This document shows positions 34,744 to 43,880 of a stretch of 64,000 nt of DNA, piece by piece. Origin of the DNA: Brevundimonas sp. (GTDB taxonomy: Bacteria > Pseudomonadota > Alphaproteobacteria > Caulobacterales > Caulobacteraceae). Within the stretch, counting starts at the first letter, position 1. Every line of letters begins with the position of its first letter. The notes under the pieces were generated by a model. The model did no database searches. It was not told the origin of the DNA and saw nothing but the letters and a program-made list of their open reading frames with translations. A program made the translations under genes and the position numbers. Location of the stretch: the NCBI GenBank assembly GCA_003248965.1, contig QFQU01000012.1, positions 62,001-126,000 on the forward strand. Reading direction: 5' to 3'.

Positions 34744-36432
34744 TTACGCCTTTGCGATACGCCCGCCGCCGCTTTCGATGGCGTCCAGCAGGTCCATGAC
34801 AGACTCCAGGGTGTCGGCCTCGCGCGCCGGCTTGTCCCAGCGGATGCGGCTGACGCGGGGAAACCGCATGGCCACCCCCGACTTGTGCCGCGTGGATCTG
34901 TTCAGCCCCTCGAAGGCGATCTCCAGCACCAGGCCGAAATCCCGCTCGGCCCGCACCGACCGCACCGGCCCGAAACGCTCCACCGTGTGGTCGCGCACGA
35001 ACTTGTCCAACTGCTTCAGCTCCTCGTCGGTGAAGCCGAAATAGGCCTTGCCCACCGGCGTCAGCGCCCCTTCCTCCGTCCAGACGCCGAAAGTGTAGTC
35101 CGAATAGAAGCTGGAGCGTTTGCCATGCCCGCGCTGGGCGTACATCAGCACCGCGTCGATGACATGCGGATCGCGCTTCCATTTGAACCACGGCCCCTTG
35201 GGGCGCCCGGCCAGATAGGGGCTGTCCCACCGTTTCAGCATGATCCCCTCCGCCGCCGCCCCGACCGGCGGATCGGCGCGCAGTCGGGCCAACTGGTCCC
35301 AGTCTGCGTAGTCGATCAGGGGCGACAGATGCAGCCGCCCCCCGGCATGGCTCGCCACCACCGCCTCCAGTCGCGCGCGGCGGTCGCGCAAGGATCGGCC
35401 TCTCACGTCCTCAGCCCCGTCCGCCAGGATGTCATAGGCCAGGATCGCCGCCGGAAAGGCCGCCATCGTCTTGGCGTCCACCGTCTTGCGGTTCAGCCGC
35501 TGCTGCAGATCGCCGAACGGCGCCACCGCCCCGTCGCGCCATACCACCAGTTCCCCGTCCAGCGCCCCCTCGAACGCCAGCGCCTCCATCAGATCGGGAA
35601 AGGCGTGCGAAATCTCGTCGCCGGTTCGGGAGTATAGCTTGCGCGCCTCGCCTTCCAGCACGGCCTGCACGCGGATGCCATCCCACTTCCACTCGGCGGC
35701 GAAGTCGGTCGGCTCCAGCTTGGGGAAATCAGCCGTCTCGTCGATCGCGGTCGCCAGCATGACCGGCCGGAAACGGCCTGGCGCATCCGGACTGGGGCGT
35801 TCGGCCCGTCCTTCCAGCCAGGCGAACAGATCGGCGTAGGGCGGCTCCAGCGCGTGCCACACCTCCTCGATATCCGACACGTCGACGGGCGCCAGCGCCG
35901 TCTCCGCTTCGCGACCCTGCGGCGAGGGCGGCGTGGGCGCGGTCTCGGGCCGCATGAGGGCCGCCGCGGTCTTGGCCAACCGCGCCGACAGTCCCACCCG
36001 AAGCGCGCCCGTCATCAGCTTCAGCAGCGCCCAGCGTCCCTTGGGCTCCAGCGCGTCCAGCCAACTTTCCAACAACCCCCGCACCTCGGCGCGGGAAGCG
36101 GTGCGCAGGGCCTCGACCACCTCCGACAGTTCCGGCTCGCGGTTCGGGCGTCGGTCCGGCGGCGCGGGCCAGATCAAGGCGACCGTCTCGGCCAGGTCGC
36201 CGACATAGTCGTAGGACCAGCCGAACAGCACGCCGTCCACCCGCCCCTCCACCGCCTTTCGGATCATGGCGGGCTTGGCGGCGTCGAAGGTCAGGTCGCC
36301 CGTCAGGGCAGCCAGCGCCCAGCCCCGATCCGGATCGGGCGTCGCCCGCAGATAGTCGCGCACCAGCACCAGCTTGGCGTTGCGCGAGGCCGTCAGGGAC
36401 AGTCGGTCCAGAAGTTCGGCGAAGGCGCGCAT
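34744..36432 (-). CDS. ATP-dependent DNA ligase (cisplatin-damage-response type)
   Basis: 562 residues. An N-terminal DNA-binding domain (about 1-200) precedes the nucleotidyltransferase core with the adenylated lysine K249 in 'EWKWDGIRVQ', then 'DGELVVWRDG', 'GIMLKRWDSPYLAGR' and 'WFKWKRDP'. The OB-fold domain follows ('VGKAYFGFTDEELKQLDKF', 'VLEIAFEGLNRSTRHKSGVA'). Such ligases usually sit with a ligase-associated exonuclease, a DEXH helicase and the nuclease PdeM; none is adjacent here. It is an accessory repair enzyme in addition to the NAD+-dependent LigA. Confidence 0.93.
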   Translation of the reverse strand: MRAFAELLDRLSLTASRNAKLVLVRDYLRATPDPDRGWALAALTGDLTFDAAKPAMIRKAVEGRVDGVLFGWSYDYVGDLAETVALIWPAPPDRRPNREPELSEVVEALRTASRAEVRGLLESWLDALEPKGRWALLKLMTGALRVGLSARLAKTAAALMRPETAPTPPSPQGREAETALAPVDVSDIEEVWHALEPPYADLFAWLEGRAERPSPDAPGRFRPVMLATAIDETADFPKLEPTDFAAEWKWDGIRVQAVLEGEARKLYSRTGDEISHAFPDLMEALAFEGALDGELVVWRDGAVAPFGDLQQRLNRKTVDAKTMAAFPAAILAYDILADGAEDVRGRSLRDRRARLEAVVASHAGGRLHLSPLIDYADWDQLARLRADPPVGAAAEGIMLKRWDSPYLAGRPKGPWFKWKRDPHVIDAVLMYAQRGHGKRSSFYSDYTFGVWTEEGALTPVGKAYFGFTDEELKQLDKFVRDHTVERFGPVRSVRAERDFGLVLEIAFEGLNRSTRHKSGVAMRFPRVSRIRWDKPAREADTLESVMDLLDAIESGGGRIAKA

Positions 36433-36528
36433 TCAGGGTCCATCCGGCGCGACCGTCGCGCGCCGTCTCTCAACGAAGAACGCCCCGGAGGTTTCCCTTC
36501 GAAGCGTCGGCGCCTTCATTGGTTTCGA

Positions 36529-38343
36529 TCAGGCGGCGGCCGAACAGGCCGCGTGCTCGCCCTCGCGCAGGCTCTCGCGGCCGCCCGCCGCCCGCGCCAT
36601 CAGTTCGGCCAGAGCGCCGAAATCGATCGGCTTGTTCAGATAGGCGTCGGCGCCCGCCAGCATGCCGGCCTCGTGATCCTCGTTGCGGGCCGAGGCCGAC
36701 AGGACGATGATGGGCGTGTCGCTGTTGGGTCCGTCGCCGGCCCGGATCAGGCGCGTAGCCGTCAAGCCGTCCATGACCGGCATGTTCACGTCCATGATGA
36801 TCAGATCGAAACCTTGGGCGTCGGCCGCCTCCACCGCCAGCTGACCGTTTTCGGCGGCGACGGTGACGTGGGCCGCCGAGGCCATCCAGGCCTCCAGGAT
36901 CATGCGGTTCACCGGATGGTCCTCGACCACAAGCACACGCAGGGAGTCCGCCTCCTGCACCTCGGCGTCGGCCTTCTGGGTCGAGGCCGGCCTGGCCCAT
37001 TCGACCACGTCCGCCTCGAGCGACAGGGTGAAACACGATCCCTCGCCCAGGGTGGAGGTGACGCCGATATCGCCGCCCATGATGTTGGCCATGCGGCGCG
37101 CGATGGTCAGACCCAGGCCCGTCCCGCCAAAGCGACGCGTGGACGAGGCGTCGACCTGGGTGAAGGGCTGGAACAGGCGCGTCAGATCCTCTTCGGAAAT
37201 GCCGGAGCCGCTGTCGGTCACGACAAAGTCGAACCGGACCCGTTTGTCGGAAATCCGCTCCCCGCGCACCAGAAAATGGATCTGGCCGCGCTCGGTGAAC
37301 TTCACCGCGTTCGACAACAGGTTCTGCAGCACCTGGCAGACCCGCAGCGGATCGCCGCGCACCACGGTCGGAATCTCGCCTTCGAACGTCGAGACGAAGT
37401 CCAGACCCCGCGCTTCGGCCTGCGCCTCGAACGGTCCCGTCACCCGCTTGTGCAGATCCTCCATATCGACGTCGACGACCTCGAAATTCATCTTCCCGGC
37501 CTCGATCTTGGTCATGTCGAGGATGTCGTTCAGCAGCGACAGCAGGTTGTCGCCCGAATTGCGGATGATCGACAGATATTCGCGCTGGGTCGTCTCCAGA
37601 CGCGTCGCGCTCAGCAGTTGGGCGGCGCCCAGGACGCCGTTCATGGGCGTGCGCAGCTCATGCGAGATGATGCCCAGGAAGTTGGACTTGGCGTGATTGG
37701 CCGCATCCGCCTTGTCGCGCGCAGTTTCCAGTTCCTCGATCAGATGGGCCTGGTGCGACTGGAACGCCCGGATCCGCTCCTCGCGCAGCATGGTCATCGT
37801 CACCAGCACGAACAGTCCGGCGGCCGTGAACGGCAGAACGCCCAGCAGGGACCAGAACTCGGCCGTGCCCCACAGGCTGGCCAGGATGATCGCGGCCGCC
37901 GCGCCGTAGGGCGAGGAGATGATCATGGCCTGACGCGGCGAACTGCGCAGTTGGGTGAACACCAGCACATAGCCGGAAATCAGCAGGGCGATAGCCAGGG
38001 GCTGGCCGAAGGTGTTGTGCGAGAACCACGCCATCAGCGGCGCGACGGCCCAGGCGGCCGTGGTCACGGTGGCGACGATGGGAAACAGCATCCCCCAGCC
38101 CGTCTCCACATGATGGCTAAGTCGATGTTCGACGACGCCGCGCACCGATCCGGCCACGATGGTCAATACGAACCAGGCCAAAGCCTGCCACGGCCCGACC
38201 GTGCCCAAAAGACCCAACGCCCAGGAGGCGATGATCAGATATCGCAGATACTGGGTCTGTAGGATCGCCGTCAGGGATTGGGCCGCATCGCCCGCGCGTT
38301 GATCGCCAGCAAGCGCTTTTGCGACGCCGTCCGATTCCACCAT
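36529..38343 (-). CDS. Membrane hybrid histidine kinase with receiver domain
   Basis: 604 residues. About six hydrophobic segments span 33-185, then a coiled linker (190-220). HisKA has H228 in 'IISHELRTPMNGVLGA'. HATPase_c has 'NLLSNAVKFTERG', 'DSGSGISEEDLTRLF' and 'GGTGLGLTIARRMANIMGG'. The C-terminal receiver has D518 in 'LIIMDVNMPVMDGL' and Lys571. The architecture parallels the kinase at 5024-6772. The protein probably feeds a phosphorelay through an Hpt protein encoded elsewhere. A 96-base gap separates it from the ligase gene downstream. Confidence 0.92.
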   Translation of the reverse strand: MVESDGVAKALAGDQRAGDAAQSLTAILQTQYLRYLIIASWALGLLGTVGPWQALAWFVLTIVAGSVRGVVEHRLSHHVETGWGMLFPIVATVTTAAWAVAPLMAWFSHNTFGQPLAIALLISGYVLVFTQLRSSPRQAMIISSPYGAAAAIILASLWGTAEFWSLLGVLPFTAAGLFVLVTMTMLREERIRAFQSHQAHLIEELETARDKADAANHAKSNFLGIISHELRTPMNGVLGAAQLLSATRLETTQREYLSIIRNSGDNLLSLLNDILDMTKIEAGKMNFEVVDVDMEDLHKRVTGPFEAQAEARGLDFVSTFEGEIPTVVRGDPLRVCQVLQNLLSNAVKFTERGQIHFLVRGERISDKRVRFDFVVTDSGSGISEEDLTRLFQPFTQVDASSTRRFGGTGLGLTIARRMANIMGGDIGVTSTLGEGSCFTLSLEADVVEWARPASTQKADAEVQEADSLRVLVVEDHPVNRMILEAWMASAAHVTVAAENGQLAVEAADAQGFDLIIMDVNMPVMDGLTATRLIRAGDGPNSDTPIIVLSASARNEDHEAGMLAGADAYLNKPIDFGALAELMARAAGGRESLREGEHAACSAAA

Positions 38344-38424
38344 TGCCCAGCGTCCCCACGTTCGGTTTGGAGACGTGACGCTAGGACGAAGGTTCTAAGA
38401 CGAAGTGAACGCTGATCTTTCCCC

Positions 38425-38730
38425 TCAGCCGCCCGCCTGCGCCTCGCCGGGCGTCAGCGCCTTGACGGACAGAGCATGCACCGGGCCGGACAATTCGGCC
38501 TTCAGCAGGGCGTTGACCGCCCGCTGCCTCGCCAGACGCGACTGCCCCTCGAACGCGGGGGATACGATCAGCAGGTTGAAGTGGCTTTCGCCGCCCGCCC
38601 TGGCGTCCATGCCGCCTTCATGATGGTGGCCCGCGTGCCGCCAGCTGTCGTCTTCCAGTTCCAGCCGTTCGGGAGCCAGGGCGGCGGTCAGTTTTTCACG
38701 GATAATCGCCGCCACGGGGCCGTTCGACAT
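38425..38730 (-). CDS. bolA: BolA family protein
   Basis: 101 residues from the ATG at 38730; the long in-frame upstream extension is antisense to the J-domain gene and rejected. BolA marks are 'IIREKLTAALAPERLELEDDSW', 'HHEGGMDARAGGESHFNLLIVS' and 'LARQRAVNALLKAEL'. BolA proteins bind Fe-S-bearing monothiol glutaredoxins and act in iron handling and stress morphology. It is divergent from the J-domain gene across 45 bases that include a GATTC (GANTC) site at 38735-38739. Confidence 0.93.
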   Translation of the reverse strand: MSNGPVAAIIREKLTAALAPERLELEDDSWRHAGHHHEGGMDARAGGESHFNLLIVSPAFEGQSRLARQRAVNALLKAELSGPVHALSVKALTPGEAQAGG

Positions 38731-38775
38731 GATCGATTCCTTGAAGAGGTCCAATTCCGGACTACACTTCGGGTG

Positions 38776-39444
38776 ATGACCGCTTCCTTTCAATACAAGC
38801 CGCGCTTCACCGACATTCGCGTGAAGCCGCCGAAGGCCGAGGAGGAAGCCGCCCAGGCCGACGCCCTGCACCTGAAGCCGGGCGAAAAGCCTTGCCAATG
38901 GCCCGACTGCCGCCGGGCCGCGACGGCCAAGGCGCCCAAGTCGCGCGAGCGGCTGAGCGACTTCTACGAATTCTGCCAGGCGCACGCCGGCGAGTACAAC
39001 AAGGGCTGGAACTTCTACGCCGGCATGACCGAGGGCGAGATTCGCGCCGCCCAGGAAAATGAGGCCATGACCGGCGGCCGCCCGACCTGGGAAATGAAGG
39101 CCGGCAAGTTCACGCGCGAGGCCGCGGCCTTCGCCGCCAAGATGGGCACGTCCAACACCACCGGCTCTGGCTCGTGGCGCGACAGCTTCGGCCTGTTCGG
39201 CCGCAAGGGCGATCAGGCCCCGCAATCCCCGACCGAGGACCGTCGAGTCGGCAAGCTGGAACGGACCGCCCTGGCCGATCTGGATCTGGAGCCGGGCGCG
39301 GACCGGGCGGCGATCAAGGCGCGCTATCACGACCTGCTGAAACGCTTCCACCCCGACACCAACGGCGGCGATCGCGGCGCCGAGGCCAAGCTGCAGCGCG
39401 TCATCAAGGCCTGGAAGACGCTGAAAAAGGCCGGTCTGGCTTGA
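38776..39444 (+). CDS. C-terminal J-domain protein (DnaJ family)
   Basis: 222 residues. The J domain is at the C-terminus (about 165-222) with HPD at 192-194 ('LLKRFHPDTNGGD') and helix IV 'AKLQRVIKAWKTLKKAG'. The N-terminal 150 residues are specific to this protein type in alphaproteobacteria, including 'KPCQWPDCRRAATAKAPK', which has a Cys pair, and 'FYEFCQAHAGEYNKGWNF'. It should stimulate a DnaK ATPase for a particular client. The gene is divergent from bolA, a pairing common in this group as I recall it. Confidence 0.88.
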   Translation: MTASFQYKPRFTDIRVKPPKAEEEAAQADALHLKPGEKPCQWPDCRRAATAKAPKSRERLSDFYEFCQAHAGEYNKGWNFYAGMTEGEIRAAQENEAMTGGRPTWEMKAGKFTREAAAFAAKMGTSNTTGSGSWRDSFGLFGRKGDQAPQSPTEDRRVGKLERTALADLDLEPGADRAAIKARYHDLLKRFHPDTNGGDRGAEAKLQRVIKAWKTLKKAGLA

Positions 39445-39456
39445 CCGGGTCTCGCC

Positions 39457-40659
39457 TCAGCCGTTGGCGCTGGGCGTCGAAGCCGTCATGATCGGCGCAG
39501 ACGGTTCGCGGAAATAGCGGTCGATTCCGTCCGCGACCGCCTTCATCAGTCGCCGTCTGGCGCGTTCGTCGGTCAGCAGCCGCTCATCGTCGGGATTGGT
39601 GATGAAGCCCATCTCCAGCAGGACCGCAGGCACGTCGGGCGCCAGCAGGACCGCCAGACCGGCGTCGCGATGGCTGCGGCGCAGCAGCGGATGCTCCGAC
39701 GCCTCCAGATGGGTCAAGAGGACGCGGGCGAACTGGGCCGAGCGGTTCTGTGTCGCGCGCTGCGTCATGTCCAGCAGGATACGGTCCACCGAGGGATCGC
39801 GGCCCGGCAGGCGCAGGTCTCGGCCCCAGTTGTCGCCGCGTGTGAATTCGCGTACCGCGCGCCCGGCGCCCTGTTCCGACAGGGTATAGACGCTGGCGCC
39901 GCGCAGCGCCGGGTCCGAGCCCGCGTCGGCGTGCAGAGAGATGAACAGGTCCGCGTCCGCCTGACGGGCGATGGCCACGCGACGATACAGATCGACATAG
40001 GTGTTGGTTTCGCGCGTCAGACGCACGCGATAACGGCCGGTCTTCTCCAACTCGGCCTTCAGCGCCAGGGCGGCGGCCAGCGTCACCTGGCTTTCGTTGA
40101 CCGCGGCCCCCTGCGCACCGGGATCGCGGCCGCCGTGACCGGCGTCGATCACCACCAGCGGCCGCTCCGCCCGACGGGGGGGCGGATTCTGGGCCGGACG
40201 CGAAGCGGGCCGCGCCGCCGCGCCTGTCGCCTTGATGTCCACCACATAGCGATAGTGCGTCACCCCGTCGCCGGGCGGCAGCAGGAAGCGACGCTCGATC
40301 TCGCCGCCGCGCGCCAGTTCCAGCATGATCCGCGAGGCGCCGCCGGACGAAGACACCTGGTAGGATCGCACCAGGCCCGATCCGCCGCCGTCCAGACCGC
40401 GCCCGGGCGATACGCCGTTCAACGCCAGGGTGACGCGCCCGTCCGCGCCCGTGTCGATGACCCGCCCCTGCGCGGCCTTCTCCAGATCGATGACCACGCG
40501 GGTCCGATCACCGTCGGCGCCAAAGCGGATGCCCAGCACGTCGCCGTTACCGCCCCAGGCCAGACCCCGCGTGGCGAACAGTCCGACCACGCAGATGACA
40601 ACGAAGGCCAGGGCGGTCATCGCCCATTCCTTCGCGCCCCAGCGCCGCAAATCTGTCAT
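39457..40659 (-). CDS. N-acetylmuramoyl-L-alanine amidase (AmiC-like) with AMIN domain
   Basis: 400 residues from the ATG at 40659; 40674 is a possible alternative start. One N-terminal membrane segment or uncleaved signal ('ALAFVVICVVGLFATRG') precedes an AMIN domain (about 35-150) that targets septal envelope. The Amidase_3 domain runs from about 175: 'VVIDAGHGGRDPGAQG', 'RLTRETNTYVDLYRRVAIA', 'LFISLHADAGSDP' and 'PAVLLEMGFITNPDDERLL' with the zinc ligands and catalytic Glu. It cuts peptide stems from glycan during daughter-cell separation. It is divergent from rne across a long non-coding leader. Confidence 0.92.
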   Translation of the reverse strand: MTDLRRWGAKEWAMTALAFVVICVVGLFATRGLAWGGNGDVLGIRFGADGDRTRVVIDLEKAAQGRVIDTGADGRVTLALNGVSPGRGLDGGGSGLVRSYQVSSSGGASRIMLELARGGEIERRFLLPPGDGVTHYRYVVDIKATGAAARPASRPAQNPPPRRAERPLVVIDAGHGGRDPGAQGAAVNESQVTLAAALALKAELEKTGRYRVRLTRETNTYVDLYRRVAIARQADADLFISLHADAGSDPALRGASVYTLSEQGAGRAVREFTRGDNWGRDLRLPGRDPSVDRILLDMTQRATQNRSAQFARVLLTHLEASEHPLLRRSHRDAGLAVLLAPDVPAVLLEMGFITNPDDERLLTDERARRRLMKAVADGIDRYFREPSAPIMTASTPSANG

Positions 40660-41128
40660 AACGCGACCGCCCATTGCGACGCCGAACCTACGAAAACTAC
40701 TAGATCGGCACCTTTGCACGCCGCTCGTATGCAGGGGGTTAAGGCGAGGCGCTTTTAATTCGCGTCCGGCGTGACTATGATTTGATCCGCTCGCGAACCG
40801 ATCGCGCCGATTTCGCCCCTGGCGAAGCCTGGCGCGCCCTCCTCGCGGCGTTGACTTTCACCTATCCGAGAACCGCCCCGGCCTTGCCGATGGTTCGAAG
40901 AGCGGACCAGGGACGCGGCCTTCCCAAGGATTGGCGCGCCCGGTTCAGGACCGACGACTTCAATGGGCCTTTACGCCTGCGCTCCCCAACGGCTTGATCA
41001 AGCCTCCTTCGCCGTTCTCGGCGAAGGGATGCCGCACGCGCCGGCCCTTCCCCTTATTCGGCGAGCCGCCATGACCCTGTTCCGTGATCCGGAACGGTCG
41101 GCCTGCGCGCGCCAGAGAGAGACTTTCC
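40660..41128 (+). promoter_or_regulatory. Long non-coding region with structured rne leader
   Basis: 469 bases between the divergent amidase and rne contain no supportable gene. Three perfect stem-loops face rne: TTCGCC/GGCGAA with loop CCT (40812-40826), CCTTCGCCG/CGGCGAAGG with loop TTCT (41006-41027) and GTTCCG/CGGAAC with loop TGATC (41079-41095). The last ends about 33 bases before the rne start. A long structured 5' UTR is how RNase E controls its own mRNA in other bacteria. I did not find a convincing promoter by eye. Confidence 0.55.
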
Positions 41129-43819
41129 ATGTCAAAGACAATGCTGATCGACGCGGCCCACCCGGAGGAGACCCGGGTCGCCATCGTAGACGGACGCCAG
41201 ATTGAGGAATTCGATTTCGAATCCCGGGCGAAGCGCCAGCTTCGCGGCAACATCTACCTCGCCAAGGTCACACGCGTAGAGCCCAGCCTTCAGGCCGCCT
41301 TCGTCGAATACGGCGGCAACCGCCACGGCTTTCTGGCTTTCAACGAAATCCACCCGGACTACTACCAGATCCCGGTCGCCGACCGCGAAGCCATCATGGC
41401 CGAGGCGCACGACGACGAGGACGAGGACGATCTGGATCGCGAATCGACCGGCGACGACGTCGATCCCGAGGCCGCCCTGGCCGACGAGGAGCGTCTGAAG
41501 CGCCGCCTGATGCGTCGCTACAAGATCCAGGACGTCATCAAGCGCCGCCAGATCCTGCTGGTTCAGGTCGTCAAGGACGAACGCGGCGCCAAGGGCGCGG
41601 CCCTGACCACCTGGCTGTCGCTGGCCGGCCGCTACTGCGTGCTGATGCCCAACACCGGCAAGGGCGGCGGCATTTCGCGCAAGATCACCAACACCTCGGA
41701 CCGTCGTCGCCTGAAGAGCGCCGTCGCGGCCCTGGACGTGCCCAAGGGCATGGGCCTGATCATCCGCACCGCCGGCGCCAAGCGCACCAAGGCCGAGATC
41801 AAGCGCGACTATCAGTATCTGCTGCGCCTGTGGGAAACGATCCGCGAGACCACCCTCGCCTCTCACGCCCCCTCGGTGATCTACGAGGAAGAGAACCTGG
41901 TCCGCCGCGCCGTGCGCGACATGTTCGACAAGGACTTCGACGGCATCCAGGTCGAGGGCGTCGAAGGCTTCAAGGAAGCGCGCGACTTCATGCGCGTGCT
42001 GATGCCGGCCCAGGCCAAGAAGGTTCACCTGTATCGCGGCTCCCGCCCCCTGTTCGCCTCGAACGGCATCGAGGAGTTGCTGACCCAGATTCACCAGCCG
42101 GTCGTGCCGCTGAAGTCCGGCGGCTATCTGGTCATCAACCAGACCGAGGCCCTGGTGGCCATCGACGTCAACTCGGGCCGCGCGACCAAGGAACGCAACG
42201 TCGAGCAGACGGCGTTCAAGACCAATATGGAAGCCGCCGTCGAGGCGGCCCGCCAGCTTCGTCTGCGCGACCTCGCCGGCCTTGTCGTCATCGACTTCAT
42301 CGACATGGACGAGGGCAAGAACAACCGCGCCGTGGAGAAGGTGCTGAAGGACGCCCTGTCGTCCGACCGCGCCCGCATCCAGATGGGCCGCATCTCGCCC
42401 TTCGGCCTGATGGAGATCAGCCGCCAGCGTCGTCGCCTGGGCGTAATCGAGGGCGCGACCGAGGCCTGCCCCCACTGCCAGGGCACCGGCCGCATCCGCT
42501 CGGCCGAATCCGCCGCCCTGATGACCCTGCGGGCCGTCGACATCGAGGCCGGCAAGAACGGCGCGGGCGTCGTGGTGCTGAAGGTCTGCACCGCCGTCGG
42601 CCTCTATATCCTGAACTACAAGCGCGCCTATCTGCAGGCGCTCTTGGAACGTCGCGGCCTGAACGTCATCGTCCAGATCGACGACAGCCTGGGCCAGGGC
42701 GAACACACTATCGAGCGCACCGAGACCAACGAGGACTTCGTCGCGCCCGAGATCGAACTGCCCGACCTGGACGACGACTTCGACGCCGACCTCTATGAGG
42801 ACGAAGACGAGGACGAAGACGAGGAGATCGTCCCGGACGACGAGGACGACGAAGACTCCCTGGAGCGCGAGGACACCGACGACGACGAGGCGCGAGAGCG
42901 TCTGGATCGTCACGATGGCCGGGGCCGCAACCGCCGTCGCCGCCGTGGCGGTCGTCGGGACGAGGAAACCGCCGATGAAACGCCCAGCCTGGCCGATCTG
43001 TCCGACGACGAAGAGGACGAGAACGGTCGTCGCCGCCGTCGCGGCCGTCGCGGCGGTCGCCGCGCCCGCGAGGACGGCGAGCGCGACGTCTATACCTGGG
43101 TCCGGGGCCGCACACCGTCGCTGGACGATCCCTATGTCTGGTTCGACCCCCTGAATCTCGGTCGGGGCGACAGTCGCCCGGAGCGCGGCGAACGTCCCGA
43201 ACGCGCCGAACGCCCTGAAGCGACGCAGGAGGCCGTCGAGGGCCTGGACGCGGTCGCCAAGGACGGTGCCGGCGAGGAAGGCGGCCGTTCGCGCCGTCGC
43301 CGTCGTCGTGGACGGGGCCGCAGCGGCGACGCCCTGGCCCACGAGGTCAAGGTCGAGAACCGCGCCACCAACGAGGGTATGCCGCCTGACGGTTCGCCCG
43401 ACACGCCGATGGCCGTGATGATGCCCTCGGCCGACGAGGCCGAGACGAGCGCCGCCCCCGCCATCGCCGCGGAGCCCCAGCGCCGTCGGGTCCGCCGCAA
43501 GGCCGCCGTCGCCGCGCCCGAAGGCGCGGGCCTGGCCGCCCAGACGGTCGACGACCCGCATGTCGAGGCTCTGGAGACCGCGATCGAGCCCAACGAGAAG
43601 CCGACCGAAGGCGAACCTGTCACTCTGGACGTGACGCCCCAGGAAGCCGCCGTCGTCGAACAGGCCATCGCGGAGGCGCGCGCACCCGAGCCGGTGGTTC
43701 TGGCCGAGCCCGTCGCCGCGCCCAAGCCCGAGATCGACGTCGAGGCTCTGATCGCCGAGGACCCGAACCAGATCGTCGCCCCGCCCGAAAAGCCGAAACG
43801 CGGATGGTGGCGCCGCTGA
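41129..43819 (+). CDS. rne: Ribonuclease E
   Basis: 896 residues from the ATG at 41129, preceded by a GAGAGAG ribosome site; the 15 codons upstream are not family-like. An S1-type domain is interrupted by an acidic insertion ('DDEDEDDLDRESTGDD'). The DNase I-like catalytic part has 'AIDVNSGR' near 344-351 and 'VIDFIDMDEGKNNR', and the Zn-link is 'CPHCQGTGRI' near 446. From about 540 the tail alternates acidic tracts and Arg-rich blocks ('GRNRRRRRGGRRDEE'), then an Ala/Glu region ending 'KPKRGWWRR'. It makes rate-limiting cuts in mRNA decay and rRNA/tRNA processing and scaffolds the degradosome. Confidence 0.96.
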   Translation: MSKTMLIDAAHPEETRVAIVDGRQIEEFDFESRAKRQLRGNIYLAKVTRVEPSLQAAFVEYGGNRHGFLAFNEIHPDYYQIPVADREAIMAEAHDDEDEDDLDRESTGDDVDPEAALADEERLKRRLMRRYKIQDVIKRRQILLVQVVKDERGAKGAALTTWLSLAGRYCVLMPNTGKGGGISRKITNTSDRRRLKSAVAALDVPKGMGLIIRTAGAKRTKAEIKRDYQYLLRLWETIRETTLASHAPSVIYEEENLVRRAVRDMFDKDFDGIQVEGVEGFKEARDFMRVLMPAQAKKVHLYRGSRPLFASNGIEELLTQIHQPVVPLKSGGYLVINQTEALVAIDVNSGRATKERNVEQTAFKTNMEAAVEAARQLRLRDLAGLVVIDFIDMDEGKNNRAVEKVLKDALSSDRARIQMGRISPFGLMEISRQRRRLGVIEGATEACPHCQGTGRIRSAESAALMTLRAVDIEAGKNGAGVVVLKVCTAVGLYILNYKRAYLQALLERRGLNVIVQIDDSLGQGEHTIERTETNEDFVAPEIELPDLDDDFDADLYEDEDEDEDEEIVPDDEDDEDSLEREDTDDDEARERLDRHDGRGRNRRRRRGGRRDEETADETPSLADLSDDEEDENGRRRRRGRRGGRRAREDGERDVYTWVRGRTPSLDDPYVWFDPLNLGRGDSRPERGERPERAERPEATQEAVEGLDAVAKDGAGEEGGRSRRRRRRGRGRSGDALAHEVKVENRATNEGMPPDGSPDTPMAVMMPSADEAETSAAPAIAAEPQRRRVRRKAAVAAPEGAGLAAQTVDDPHVEALETAIEPNEKPTEGEPVTLDVTPQEAAVVEQAIAEARAPEPVVLAEPVAAPKPEIDVEALIAEDPNQIVAPPEKPKRGWWRR

Positions 43820-43880
43820 TCGGTCACGATTAGACTGTCAGGATGCAGGCGGCGGGGGCCGGTCGTTCTTGGAGCATGCC

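Noticed and set aside
35854..38262. 802-codon plus-strand frame over the ligase and second hybrid kinase
   Set aside because: No recognisable domain and typical shadow composition; the minus-strand genes are clear.
40739..40758. CtrA-like box (TTAA...TTAA) upstream of rne
   Set aside because: Spacing is 12 bases instead of the required 7.
41132..43561. 809-codon open frame antisense to rne
   Set aside because: High-GC codon bias leaves the complementary frame open. The translation is repetitive Gly/Val/Leu without motifs, whereas rne is certain.
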